Assembly (NCBI GenBank): GCA_946402705.1
Contig: CAMIXG010000002.1
Location: forward strand, 124,001 to 188,000
DNA length: 64,000 bases
Reading direction: 5' to 3'
From: an uncultured Tissierellia bacterium
Lineage (GTDB): Bacteria; Bacillota; Clostridia; Tissierellales; Tissierellaceae
Shown here: positions 54,027 to 63,900 of the stretch, in pieces
Layout of the letters: every line of letters starts with the position of its first letter
How positions within the stretch are numbered: position 1 is the first letter of the stretch
Made by a program: the position numbers and the translations under genes
The notes under the pieces: model-generated
What the model was told of the DNA's origin: nothing
The model's database searches: none
What the model saw: the letters and a program-made list of their open reading frames with translations, nothing else

Positions 54027-55394
54027 ATGGGAACTAAAGTGGATATAATAGTCGCAGAAATAGGAAGTACAACCACAGTAGTTAACGCTTTTAGTAAATT
54101 TGATACAAATCCAGAATTTATAGGTCAAGGTCAAGCATCTACTACAGTATTAGAAGGAGATGTAAATATAGGACTTAGACTAGCCATAGAAGATTTGGCA
54201 AAAAATATGGGGCAAGAAACAATTGAATATGGTCAGCTTTTAGCTACATCAAGTGCAGCAGGAGGACTAAAAATGACAGTGCATGGTTTAGTCTATGATA
54301 TGACAGTAAAAGCAGCTAAAGAAGCTGCACTTGGAGCAGGAGCAAATATAAAATATATAACTGCTGGAAAGCTTAGAGAAACAGACTTAGAAGAAATACA
54401 TCATATAAATCCAAATATAATTTTAATAGCAGGTGGGGTTGATTATGGAGAGAGGGAAACAGCCCTATATAATGCCCAGCTTATAGCTGCTATGAAATTA
54501 AATGTGCCAGTAATTTATGCTGGAAATATAGAGAATCAAAAAGAAATAAAAAAGATATTTGAAGAAAAAGGCTTGGAATTATATATAGTTGATAATGTTT
54601 ATCCAAAAATAGATGTTTTAGATATTGAACCCACTAGACTAGTAATACAAGAAGTTTTTGAAAATCATATAATTCATGCACCAGGCATGGAAAATGTTAG
54701 AGAACTTGTAACTGGAGCAATAATGCCCACACCAGGAGCTGTTATGGAAAGTTCAAAAATATTATACGAAGATATAGGAGACCTAGTTACAATAGATGTT
54801 GGAGGAGCTACAACAGATATACACTCAGTTGTTGAAGATTCTGAAGAAATCGCCAGAATGTTACTAAATCCAGAACCCAAAGCAAAAAGAACAGTTGAGG
54901 GAGATTTAGGTGTATACATTAATATGCAAAATATAGTACAATCTATAGGTAAGGATATACTTTCAGAAAAATTGAAAATTTCGGAAGGTGATTTAGAAGT
55001 ATTAACAGAAAATCATAAATCAATACCAGAAACAGATTTAGAAAAAAGATTTGTTGAAGTTTTAACAGAATATGCAACAATAACTGGCATACACAGACAT
55101 GCTGGTGGACTTAGGGCCTTATATGGGCCAGGAGGGAAAACTACAATAGCAGAGGGCAAGGACTTAACACCTGTAAAGTATATAATAGGAACAGGTGGAG
55201 CACTTACTAGACTTATGAGTAGGGTTGATATTTTAAAACAGATAGCTAAATCAAATAGAGGTATGGAATTACTTCCGAATGATGGTGCAAAAATACTAAT
55301 AGATAATGATTATATCTTTGCATCATTAGGAGTAGTGTCTAAAGAATATCCCAAACAATCATTAAAGTTAATGAAAAACAGTCTAAAAATATAG
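54027..55394 (+). CDS. MutL/GlmL-like ATPase associated with the aminomutase
   Basis: A 455-residue ASKHA-type protein of the MutL/GlmL family, named after glutamate mutase clusters. The ATPase landmarks are DIIVAEIGSTTTVVNAF (residues 5-21) and VTIDVGGATTDIHSV (around 250-264), and a third glycine-rich segment IIGTGGALTRL lies near the end. Such proteins are thought to protect or reactivate cobalamin mutases. Its place between oraE and orr suggests that role for ornithine aminomutase, which is an inference. Confidence 0.87.
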   Translation: MGTKVDIIVAEIGSTTTVVNAFSKFDTNPEFIGQGQASTTVLEGDVNIGLRLAIEDLAKNMGQETIEYGQLLATSSAAGGLKMTVHGLVYDMTVKAAKEAALGAGANIKYITAGKLRETDLEEIHHINPNIILIAGGVDYGERETALYNAQLIAAMKLNVPVIYAGNIENQKEIKKIFEEKGLELYIVDNVYPKIDVLDIEPTRLVIQEVFENHIIHAPGMENVRELVTGAIMPTPGAVMESSKILYEDIGDLVTIDVGGATTDIHSVVEDSEEIARMLLNPEPKAKRTVEGDLGVYINMQNIVQSIGKDILSEKLKISEGDLEVLTENHKSIPETDLEKRFVEVLTEYATITGIHRHAGGLRALYGPGGKTTIAEGKDLTPVKYIIGTGGALTRLMSRVDILKQIAKSNRGMELLPNDGAKILIDNDYIFASLGVVSKEYPKQSLKLMKNSLKI

Positions 55395-55406
55395 TGGGAG
55401 GTAATT

Positions 55407-56471
55407 ATGTCATATCCAAAAATCATAGTTGATTTAAAAAAATTGCAAAAAAATGTAGAATCAGTTGTAAAACATTGTGAAACAGAAGGCATTTTTGTAA
55501 CTGGAGTAACAAAAGTATTTTGTGGATACCCTGAAATAGCTCAAGCATATATTGATGGTGGAGTGAAGTATTTAGGAGATTCTAGGATGGAAAATCTTAA
55601 AAAAATGAAGGACTTAGATATTGAAAAATATATGCTTAGACTTCCAATGATATCAGAGGCCAAAGACATAGTAGAATATGCAGACATATCTTTGAATTCT
55701 GAACTTGCAACTATAAAAGCTATTAATAATGCAGCTATAGAAGCTGGAAAAACTCATAAGATTATTTTTATGATGGACTTAGGTGATTTAAGAGAAGGAT
55801 TTTTTAGCGAAGAAGAGTTTTTAAATACAGTTGAAGAAACTTTAAAATTATCAAATATAAAAATAGTTGGTATTGGTACAAATATGGCATGTTATGGAGG
55901 GATAGTACCTGAAATAGAACATGTTGAAAAATTAGGATATTTTAAGGACTTGTTAAAAGAGAAATTCGATTTAGATTTAGAAATTATATCTGGTGGAAAT
56001 TCTGCAACTATACATTTAGTAGAAAAAAAATCTACAGGAGTAATAAATAATTTAAGACTTGGTGAAACACTGACTATAGGTCAAGAACCATCTTATGAAA
56101 AAAGAATGCCAAACTCTTATGACGATGTTTTCACAGTAGAAGTTGAGATAATAGAAGTAAAGGAAAAACCAAGTTATCCAATTGGTAAGATAGGTAAGGA
56201 TGCTTTTGGCAATATTCCAACTTTTGAAGACAAGGGAGTAAGAAAGAGAATGATATGTGCCATGGGAAAACAAGATATAGACTTTGGTACAATGTTTCCA
56301 TTAGATGATAAAATACAAATTTTCGGTGGAAGTTCAGATCATATAATCTTAGATGGAACAGATAGTGAAACAGACTATAAGGTTGGAGATAAGGTTAAAT
56401 TTAAATTAGAATATGTTGCAGTTTTAAGAGCTATGACATCTGAATATGTAACTAAAGAAATAATAAAATAG
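55407..56471 (+). CDS. orr: Ornithine racemase
   Basis: This 354-residue PLP enzyme of the alanine-racemase superfamily interconverts L- and D-ornithine, giving the D-substrate for OraSE. The Schiff-base lysine lies in VTGVTKVFCG (residues about 30-39), and DSRMENLKKM and MDLGDLREGFF are typical of the branch found in ornithine clusters. A GGNSATIH block follows. It could in principle also act on other basic amino acids. It is the last gene of the operon and ends at a strong terminator. Confidence 0.92.
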   Translation: MSYPKIIVDLKKLQKNVESVVKHCETEGIFVTGVTKVFCGYPEIAQAYIDGGVKYLGDSRMENLKKMKDLDIEKYMLRLPMISEAKDIVEYADISLNSELATIKAINNAAIEAGKTHKIIFMMDLGDLREGFFSEEEFLNTVEETLKLSNIKIVGIGTNMACYGGIVPEIEHVEKLGYFKDLLKEKFDLDLEIISGGNSATIHLVEKKSTGVINNLRLGETLTIGQEPSYEKRMPNSYDDVFTVEVEIIEVKEKPSYPIGKIGKDAFGNIPTFEDKGVRKRMICAMGKQDIDFGTMFPLDDKIQIFGGSSDHIILDGTDSETDYKVGDKVKFKLEYVAVLRAMTSEYVTKEIIK

Positions 56472-56483
56472 AAATTATAGAAG

Positions 56484-56515
56484 ACAAGGATTTATATGAA
56501 TCCTTGTTTTTTTTC
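56484..56515 (+). terminator. Rho-independent terminator of the ornithine operon
   Basis: A 9-bp perfect stem (ACAAGGATT and its complement), a six-base loop and a run of eight T. Confidence 0.92.
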
Positions 56516-56555
56516 TCTAATATCTTATAATTTTAAATATAGAGAGGAAGATTTT

Positions 56556-57851
56556 ATGGATTTATTTACAATGAGTATGGAGAAAAATTTAGATAGAACT
56601 GGGCCACTGGCAGATAGACTAAGACCAAAAAAATTAAAAGATTTCGTTGGGCAAAAACATCTGGTAGATGAAGGCAAATTTCTACAAAGAAGTATCAAGT
56701 CAGATAGGATTACATCAATGATATTTTTTGGGCCACCAGGCACGGGAAAAACAACTCTAGCTATGATTATAGCCAATTCAACTAGTATGAATTTTGAGAA
56801 GTTATCAGCTGTTACAGCAGGTGTAAAGGACATTAGAGAAGTAGTGGAGAAGGCGGAAAATAGTTTAAAACACTATAATAAAAAAACTATATTATTTGTG
56901 GATGAAATTCATAGATTTAATAAATCACAGCAGGATGCTTTACTACCCTTTGTAGAAAGGGGAATAATAATTTTAATAGGGGCAACAACGGAAAATCCAT
57001 ATTTTGAAGTAAATAAGGCACTACTTTCCAGAGTCATGGTTTTGGAATTAAAATCCTTAAATAGAGATGATTTATCAGATTTGATAGATAGGGCCTTATC
57101 TGATAGGGAAAATGGATTGGGAGCTATGAAGATTGATTTAAAAGAAGAGGCTAGAGAATTTATAATCAGAGTATGTGATGGAGATGGGAGAAATATTTTA
57201 AATTCTCTTGAGATAGCAGCCCTGTCCACTGAAAAAAATTCAGAGGGGATTATTGTCTTAGATATAGACAATGTGAGTGAATCCATCCAGAGAAAGGCTC
57301 TTAAATATGATAAAGATGGAGATGAGCACTATAATACAATCTCAGCTTTTATAAAGAGTATGAGAGGCTCAGATGAGAATGCAGCAGTTTACTGGTTGGC
57401 TAAAATGATAGATGCAGGGGAAGACCCTAAGTTTATAGCTAGAAGAATTTTAATTTTTGCATCAGAAGATGTAGGACTGGCAGACTCTAATGCTATAACC
57501 TTGGCAAATTCTACTTTTCAGGCTGTAAATGTAATTGGTATGCCAGAGAGTAGGATAATTTTATCTCAGGCTGTTATCTATATGGCAAAGGCTCCAAAAT
57601 CTAATTCTGCGTATTTAGCAATAGATAGGGCTTTAGGAGATATAAGAAATGAGAAAACTATGGAGATACCAAATCATTTAAAGGACTCTCATTATAAGGG
57701 AGCTGAAAAGCTTGGACATGGAAAAGGCTATAAGTATCCCCACGATTATGGTGGCTATGTGGAGCAGGACTATTTGCCAGTAGAATATAGGGATAAAAAA
57801 TACTATGAGGCTACAAATAATGGAGATGATTTAGATAATATAAAAAAATAA
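56556..57851 (+). CDS. rarA: Replication-associated recombination protein A (AAA ATPase)
   Basis: A 431-residue RarA/MgsA ATPase acting at stalled replication forks. It opens DLFTMSMEKNLDRTGPLADRLRPKKL, then Walker A GPPGTGKTT (around 59-67), Walker B FVDEIHR (around 114), sensor block IGATTENPYFEVN and the C-terminal oligomerisation region (DEHYNTISAFIKSMRGSD, GYKYPHDY). The ORF extends upstream to 56496 inside the terminator region; the ATG at 56556 with AGAGGAAG is preferred. It is not part of the ornithine operon. Confidence 0.95.
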   Translation: MDLFTMSMEKNLDRTGPLADRLRPKKLKDFVGQKHLVDEGKFLQRSIKSDRITSMIFFGPPGTGKTTLAMIIANSTSMNFEKLSAVTAGVKDIREVVEKAENSLKHYNKKTILFVDEIHRFNKSQQDALLPFVERGIIILIGATTENPYFEVNKALLSRVMVLELKSLNRDDLSDLIDRALSDRENGLGAMKIDLKEEAREFIIRVCDGDGRNILNSLEIAALSTEKNSEGIIVLDIDNVSESIQRKALKYDKDGDEHYNTISAFIKSMRGSDENAAVYWLAKMIDAGEDPKFIARRILIFASEDVGLADSNAITLANSTFQAVNVIGMPESRIILSQAVIYMAKAPKSNSAYLAIDRALGDIRNEKTMEIPNHLKDSHYKGAEKLGHGKGYKYPHDYGGYVEQDYLPVEYRDKKYYEATNNGDDLDNIKK

Positions 57852-57881
57852 GTTATTTAATATATTAAAAACCTATAAACC

Positions 57882-57910
57882 TTGCATAAGACCTAATAAT
57901 AATGTATAAT
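57882..57910 (+). promoter_or_regulatory. Sigma-A promoter of asnS
   Basis: TTGCAT (57882-57887), 17-base spacer, TATAAT (57905-57910). Start expected near 57917, at the beginning of the T-box leader. Confidence 0.85.
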
Positions 57911-57916
57911 TCATTT

Positions 57917-58144
57917 AATAATTAAAAACTAGGATAAGAAGAGTAGATATAAAATTTCTTTACAGGGACTTGGTGATAGTGGGACACTAGGAAGAAACTT
58001 ATATTGAAGAACATCTTTGAGTTTTCAGGGTGAAATTAGTAGCCTTGAACGGAACACGCCGTTATAGTGATGAGTGGCTTTAAGCAATTAGGGTGGTACC
58101 ACGGAAGTAAACTTTCGTCCTTTTAGGATGGAAGTTTTTTTAAT
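57917..58144 (+). promoter_or_regulatory. T-box leader regulating asparaginyl-tRNA synthetase
   Basis: The conserved T-box sequence AGGGTGGTACCACGG lies at 58090-58104 and is followed by the terminator arms. In stem I, the context AAGAACATCTTTGAG places the specifier codon AAC (Asn) at 58010-58012. This matches the downstream asnS gene. When tRNA-Asn is uncharged, it would pair here and stabilise the antiterminator. The 5' boundary is estimated. Confidence 0.92.
58109..58144 (+). terminator. T-box attenuator terminator
   Basis: A 12-bp stem (58109-58120 with 58126-58137, with G-T pairs) plus a T run. It is alternative to the antiterminator formed with the T-box sequence. Confidence 0.88.
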
Positions 58145-58166
58145 TTTTTAATATGGAGGGATAATT

Positions 58167-59555
58167 ATGAAAGTAACATTACTTAGAGATATTTATCAGG
58201 CTAAGGAAGAATATTTTGGAAAAGAAGTTAGAGTAGAAGGATGGATTAGAAATTCTAGATCATCTGGAGGACTTGCCTTTATAAATTTAAACGATGGTAC
58301 AGCTTTTAAGGGTGTACAAATAGTTATGGAAAAGACTTTGGAAAACTTTGAGGAAATAGATAGTTTACCTCTTAGCACATCTATAATAGTAGAAGGTTTA
58401 CTAGTAGAAGGACAGGGCAAAGAAGAGTTTGAAATTCAAGCGAAAAGTATAGAAGTAGAAGGGAAATCTTCAAGTGATTATCCTCTACAAAACAAAAGAC
58501 ATACTTTTGAATATTTAAGAAGTATAGCACATTTAAGACCTAGAGCAAATACTTTTAATGCAGTATTTAGAGTGAGATCAATACTAGCTTATGCAATTCA
58601 TAAATTCTTTAATGAAAGAGGATTTGTCTATGTGAACACTCCTATTATAACTTCTTCAGATGCAGAAGGAGCAGGAGAGATGTTTGCAGTTACAACTTTA
58701 GATTTAGAAAATGTACCTAAAACTGAGGATGGAAAAGTAGATTATAAGGAAGATTTCTTTAGTGGAAATACTCATTTAACAGTATCAGGTCAGTTGGCAG
58801 GGGAAGCTTTTGCTCTTGCTTTTAGAGATATTTATACTTTTGGACCAACTTTTAGGGCAGAAAATTCAAATACAGCTAGACATGCTGCAGAATTTTGGAT
58901 GGTAGAACCAGAACTTGCTTTTGCAGATTTAGGAGATTTAATAGATACAGCAGAAGATATGATGAAGTTTATAACTAAATATGTTATGGACAATGCTCCA
59001 CAAGAAATGGAATTCTTTGATAGTTTTATAGAAAAAGGTTTAATAGAAAGACTTAACAATGTTGTAAATTCAGATTTTGGTAGAGTAACTTATACTGAAG
59101 CTATAGATATACTACAAAAATCTGATAAGAAATTTGAAACTAAGGTGGAGTGGGGTATAGACTTACAAACAGAACATGAAAGATATTTGGCAGAGGAAGT
59201 ATACAAAAGACCAGTGTTTGTAACAGACTATCCTAAGGATATAAAAGCCTTTTATATGAGACTTAATAGTGATGGAAAAACTGTAGCTGCTACAGATCTT
59301 TTAGTACCAGGCGTAGGAGAAATAATTGGAGGTTCTCAAAGGGAAGAAAGATTAGATGTCCTAGAAGAAAAAATAAGTGCCATGGGTATGGATACAGAAG
59401 ATTACTGGTGGTATTTAGAGCTTAGAAAATATGGAGAAACTAAGCATTCAGGATATGGATTAGGATTTGAAAGAGCTCTTATGTACTTAACAGGTATGAA
59501 AAATATAAGAGATGTAATACCTTTTCCTCGTACAGTTAGAAATGCAGATTTTTAA
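58167..59555 (+). CDS. asnS: Asparaginyl-tRNA synthetase
   Basis: This 462-residue class II synthetase charges tRNA-Asn. The N-terminal OB-fold anticodon-binding domain (residues about 15-100) has [11 protein letters not shown]. The catalytic domain has [32 protein letters not shown] (near 229) as motif 2, and [15 protein letters not shown] (near 428) as motif 3. The specifier codon in its T-box independently supports Asn specificity. Typical length; ATG with GGAGGG upstream. Confidence 0.97.
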   Translation: MKVTLLRDIYQAKEEYFGKEVRVEGWIRNSRSSGGLAFINLNDGTAFKGVQIVMEKTLENFEEIDSLPLSTSIIVEGLLVEGQGKEEFEIQAKSIEVEGKSSSDYPLQNKRHTFEYLRSIAHLRPRANTFNAVFRVRSILAYAIHKFFNERGFVYVNTPIITSSDAEGAGEMFAVTTLDLENVPKTEDGKVDYKEDFFSGNTHLTVSGQLAGEAFALAFRDIYTFGPTFRAENSNTARHAAEFWMVEPELAFADLGDLIDTAEDMMKFITKYVMDNAPQEMEFFDSFIEKGLIERLNNVVNSDFGRVTYTEAIDILQKSDKKFETKVEWGIDLQTEHERYLAEEVYKRPVFVTDYPKDIKAFYMRLNSDGKTVAATDLLVPGVGEIIGGSQREERLDVLEEKISAMGMDTEDYWWYLELRKYGETKHSGYGLGFERALMYLTGMKNIRDVIPFPRTVRNADF

Positions 59556-59578
59556 TTAAATAAAATATAAGACATTAT

Positions 59579-59613
59579 AGAACTTCTGAAATAAATTTTG
59601 GAAGTTCTTTTTT
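59579..59613 (+). terminator. Terminator after asnS
   Basis: AGAACTTC (59579-59586) pairs with GAAGTTCT (59601-59608) across an AT-rich loop, followed by a T run. Confidence 0.78.
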
Positions 59614-59648
59614 ATATAAATGTAAAATATCAAGACAGGGGTGGGACT

Positions 59649-60062
59649 ATGGCAATAGATAGAATGGACTGGCATTATGGGGCTGAAAATTTTCCAAAAA
59701 ATCTAGATTTAGAATGTGGTGGAACTCATATAGGATTTTATCTTACTTGGATAATAGATAATAACCTAGAGGGAGAATACCTAAAAGAAGATGGAACAAA
59801 AGAGCTTGAAGCTGTAAGAAATAGAAGTATGACAGGTAGAGATTTCCTAATTGAAATGTGTGATGAAAAATTATTTGATGAGGATTTAAATGAAGAAGCA
59901 AAAAAATTTACATCTTTTTACTATGAGAGTGATATGTACTTTGATGATTTGGACAGTATATTTAAACCCTATGTTTATGAACTTGAAAACTCTTGGGAAA
60001 ATTATGAAAAAATAGGTCTAGTAATATCTAAAAGATATGAGGAGTGGAAAGCTGATAAATAA
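59649..60062 (+). CDS. DUF7832-like small cytoplasmic protein
   Basis: A 137-residue acidic soluble protein without signal or membrane helix. It has the pattern DRMDWHYGAENFPKNL and ECGGTHIGFYLTWI near the start, which matches my memory of the DUF7832 domain (short proteins with H-Y-G and F-P-x-x-L plus GGTHIG). The function is unknown; some related proteins lie in immunity-like contexts, which is not shown here. The ATG at 59649 has GGGGTGGG upstream; an earlier in-frame ATG at 59598 lacks one. Confidence 0.65.
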   Translation: MAIDRMDWHYGAENFPKNLDLECGGTHIGFYLTWIIDNNLEGEYLKEDGTKELEAVRNRSMTGRDFLIEMCDEKLFDEDLNEEAKKFTSFYYESDMYFDDLDSIFKPYVYELENSWENYEKIGLVISKRYEEWKADK

Positions 60063-60097
60063 ATATTTATTTGTATAAGTAGTTTGGGGGATGAAAT

Positions 60098-60643
60098 ATT
60101 TTAATAGAGAATTATTTAGATAAGGATGAACACATAATTTGGATGGGTAAACCTAATCTATCAGTTTCCATTAATAGAATGGAATACCTTATACCAGTTT
60201 TATTCGGACTAGTATTTTTAGGATTTGGACTTAGAATGACTGGTATATTAGAATATGGTTTTCATTTTGCTATATATCAGATAGCTATCTTGATACCCCT
60301 TATATTTCCATGTATTTTTATAGGAATAGGACTATATGCCTATATCTTAAATATAAAAGAAAATATTAATACAAGCTACTATATAACAAATAAAAATTTG
60401 ATAATACTAGTTAAAAATAGAAAATTAAGTATAAGAAAAAGAAGGATAAACACCATAGTTAGTGGCAATATGGATTTAGTGGAAAAGAAAAATGCTTCTG
60501 GAAATATTATATTTGAAGAAGCTCTTTATAGCACTAATGGAGTGGGAACTTATAAAAGAGTTGAGAGAAGCAAGGAAGGATTTGTATTTTTAGGGATAGA
60601 TAAGGTGCTAGATGTTTATAATATTATTAGGAGTTTAGGCTGA
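60098..60643 (+). CDS. Membrane protein with PH-like C-terminal domain, probable ATT start
   Basis: A protein of about 181 residues. Two helices are predicted (about residues 31-50 and 60-85), followed by a cytoplasmic segment (YYITNKNLIILVKNRKLSIRKRRIN) that resembles bacterial PH-like domains of the DUF304 type. The first ATG in frame is at 60143 but has no ribosome-binding site, and coding-like residues IENYLDKDEHIIW lie upstream. GGGGG at 60086-60090 sits seven bases before an ATT at 60098, just after an in-frame stop. The rare ATT start is the best fit; a frameshift is the alternative. Function unknown. Confidence 0.5.
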   Translation: MLIENYLDKDEHIIWMGKPNLSVSINRMEYLIPVLFGLVFLGFGLRMTGILEYGFHFAIYQIAILIPLIFPCIFIGIGLYAYILNIKENINTSYYITNKNLIILVKNRKLSIRKRRINTIVSGNMDLVEKKNASGNIIFEEALYSTNGVGTYKRVERSKEGFVFLGIDKVLDVYNIIRSLG

Positions 60644-60654
60644 GTTTAATTTGT

Positions 60655-60700
60655 ATAGAAGATAGGCTATTTAATAGTTTATCTTCTATTTTTATTTTAA
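60655..60700 (+). terminator. Terminator after the PH-like membrane protein gene
   Basis: ATAGAAGATA (60655-60664) pairs with TATCTTCTAT (60680-60689), with an inner CTAT/ATAG pairing and a T run beyond. Confidence 0.8.
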
Positions 60701-60876
60701 TTTAAATAGTTTTACAGAATTTTAACAATAGTAATATGAAAATAGGTACAAAATTAAAGTACTTTAAAAATGCTTGTAAATATATTGTACACCTTCTTTT
60801 CCCGAGAAAATTAAAGTTATAACAATCTATTTGAATTTGGAATAAGAATCAAACAAATGCTAGTCAAATCAGGTAT

Positions 60877-60894
60877 GAATTATTCGAATTATTC
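60877..60894 (+). repeat. Tandem 9-bp repeat GAATTATTC
   Basis: Two perfect copies of GAATTATTC in direct succession, flanked by ATGAAT and ATTCAT arms, lie just upstream of the promoter of the surface protein. It could be a regulator site or chance. Confidence 0.6.
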
Positions 60895-60910
60895 ATAATT
60901 ACTATATAAT

Positions 60911-60938
60911 TTGGAATAAAATGAATATATGGTACAAT
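60911..60938 (+). promoter_or_regulatory. Promoter of the surface protein gene
   Basis: TTGGAA (60911-60916), 16-base spacer and TACAAT (60933-60938) with a TG one base upstream of the -10. Suggests transcription start near 60945. Confidence 0.6.
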
Positions 60939-60977
60939 AATTTTATACAATATAATTTATAAGAGGAGATGATAACT

Positions 60978-63900
60978 ATGAAAACTATTAAGAAAAATGT
61001 GATGTTTATATAAATACTACTTATCATACTGACAATGTTTACATTAATTGTTGATGGTATGGAAATTAATGCTGATATAAAAAATGAAGGGGGTAGTATA
61101 AAAGATAAGATAACATCAGACGATTTAAGAATAAAAAGCTTAAATTTGGAAACTATAGATGGTACAGAGCATTGGGATACTGATAACCAGGCTGGAAATG
61201 ATTCTGGACCATCTAATAAAATAGTAAGATCCTTTGACAGATTAACATATAACTTAAGATTTACGACAGAAAGCAAGGATAATAATGTATATAAAACAGG
61301 AAGAATGTATTTTGAAATAGAGCTTCCAGTGGATAAGACTAAGGCAGAATTTGATACAGCAGCTATGGGTATGATGGATGTATCACCAGATTACATGTGG
61401 CAAGTAGAGGAAGTTGGAGGCAAACAGATTTTAAAGTGTTATTATGAAATGAATACCAAGACTGATAGTTCAGGAAATGAAGAGTATCCATTGCCAAGTA
61501 TTGCAACATTTCCTATCTATATTCAGGTTAAAGGAATGAAGAATGGAGAAACCTTAACTCCTAATTTTAGGGCTTCTGTAGCTTATGAAGAAGATGGCGA
61601 AATAAAGACTGAAGGAGATTATAATAGACCAAAAGAAATATCTTCAAAGGAAATAAGAGTATCTGCTACAGCAAGATATAATATAGAGTTGAAAAAAACT
61701 ACTGACACATATGCAGGAAATACAGATGTGTTTGATTTTAATAGTGGAGATAATACTGCCTTAAATAAAACATCAGGAAAAGTATATGGAAAAATACAAG
61801 GCTATGCAGTAAATTTACAATTAAGAAATGGAGCAAAAGAAAATGGACTTAAGGGTATTGAGTTTCCTAGTGGAAAAATAAGTGGGAAAATAAAAGTCTC
61901 CTCTAATTATATTGGAGATAGTGGTACAGATCATGGTAAAGTTAAAAGTCCAATGGTTTGGGGATATGGTCCTCACAATCTAGTAAAAGATTTAAATGGG
62001 AGAGATTTAGAAGAATACACATTAGGATATTTGGCCCATGTAGCGCCAAAAGATAAGCAAGAAACAGGAGAATTTAAAAGTTTAGAAAAAGGTAAGAGAA
62101 GTAATGAAGTATGGAATGGTGGAAAGTGGGAACTTACTCAAAATGGTGATGAAATAGATTTAAACATAGAGGATTATATAATAAATCCAGACTGGTTCCC
62201 ATCTGGTACCCTTGGCAATCAAAATTCATTGAAAGATTATTACGATTATGAATTGGGTGGAGTTCAAAATATAGGAGCATTTTCTGCTGGAAGTATTTAT
62301 GTTGTAGTTCCATTTGGTGGAGATAGTGGTGTAACTAATGAAGAGTATTATTCTAATAAGTTTGGAGAAACAGGAAAAATAAAAACAGAAGTTGAGATAG
62401 TAGACTTTGATGCAACATCAGAAACAGGTAAAAAAGTGGGTATAGAAGATCAAGATAGGGATGACGATAAGATTGAAAGTGTAGTTTCCTTATTTAGTAA
62501 TGGATATTATAATAAATATGTTAATTTTAGAAAACATGATTTTTATGGTGTAGATCACGGTATGGATGGTATTTTATATGGTCAAGATCATAAGAATGGA
62601 ACAGATGCACAGTCAATAGGTGGAAAAGTTGGTGTTTCTCTATATGTTTACAGTGATCCACTAGGGCATAAAGAAAACTCTATACATGGATTAAATAGTT
62701 TATTAAAATTTGATGATAAATTTTTTATGTTGGAAAAAGATGAGCCAATAAAAACTATGCATTATCCAGAATATACAAAAATTCTTTTTGCTGCAAAAGT
62801 AGATGGCAAGGGATGGCAAGATGATCAAGAGATGAATGATTTTAATGAAGAAAATTTAATTTATTATGAATCTTTGGATGAATTGGAGAAGGCTGGAAAG
62901 ATTTGTGTGGGAATCTTGAATGAAGTAAGGATACCATATGATATGAATATAACTAAACCCCAAATGTTAGCAATTTTTCCAAATTTTAAAATAAAAGAAG
63001 AAGCTGAATTAATTGGAAAAACTAGTATGATAACATCAGTTGATAATGTTTGGAGAAAAGAAGATTATAAGATTGCAATTGAAAAAAATAGTGGAATACT
63101 TCCATCAAGATTAGATTTATCTATAGGAGAAAAATTAGATAATATGACCTTTAGAGATGATAAAAGATTTTATAAAAAAGCCCATTATGATGAAAATGGA
63201 TACAGTCCAGAAACTGGTGGGGAACCAACATGGGGCGATACACTTTATGTAGTCCCATATAAATCTATAGTAGATAAGAAAGTCGATCAAAAAGATAATG
63301 CAGGAAAAGAAAAGTATTATTTTAATTTAGCAGAAAATCAATTAATTGTAGATTATACTATACATCCTAAATTAGATGTACCATCAATATTATCAGATTT
63401 AATTGGCACTGATTTTAAAACAAAAATAACAATAAAAGATATATTGCCAAAGGGACTTGAATATATAGAAGGAAGTTCTGTGCAAGGAGGAAAGTATCAA
63501 TCAAATAGTAATCCTAATATGTCAGGAGAGATTATAGGTGGAAAAGCATTAGAGCCTAGTATAATTATAAATCAAGATGGTAATCAGGAGTTAACTTGGA
63601 TTATAGATGAACATGTTATAACAGAAGATATTGAACCAATACATTATAAAGTTTCAATTGATCCATTTTCATATGAAGGACAACAATATACTAATATTGT
63701 TACTATAGAAACAACTGAAGATAAGAGAGTTATAAAGCCTGAAAATGGAAATAAATATTCGTCTAAGATAGAAATAAGTTCACCATCAATTTTGATTTCA
63801 GAAAAAAAACCAAGTAAATTGATATATGAAAAAGGTGAATTAATAGAATATAATATTAGGTGGATGAATAGATCAGAGGATTATAGAGGAAATAGTATTA

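Larger units (their letters stand above)
57852..58166 (+). other. Leader region between rarA and asnS
   Basis: The 315-base gap is fully explained: a short spacer, a near-consensus promoter (57882-57910), a T-box leader (about 57917-58144) and the AGGG ribosome-binding region of asnS. Confidence 0.9.
60644..60977 (+). other. Intergenic region upstream of the surface protein gene
   Basis: A 334-base AT-rich gap: a terminator hairpin (60655-60700), then about 170 bases without any recognised element. A tandem 9-bp repeat GAATTATTC at 60877-60894, a promoter (60911-60938) and a GAGGAG ribosome-binding site follow. Confidence 0.55.

Noticed and set aside
60091..60123. Ten-codon open frame starting at ATG 60091
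   Set aside because: The Shine-Dalgarno directly abuts the ATG and the frame stops after ten codons; the neighbouring frame shows sustained coding character.
60902..61276. 124-codon minus-strand open frame over the promoter and start of the surface protein
   Set aside because: It covers the plus-strand promoter and coding region and has no family resemblance; codon structure clearly favours the plus strand.
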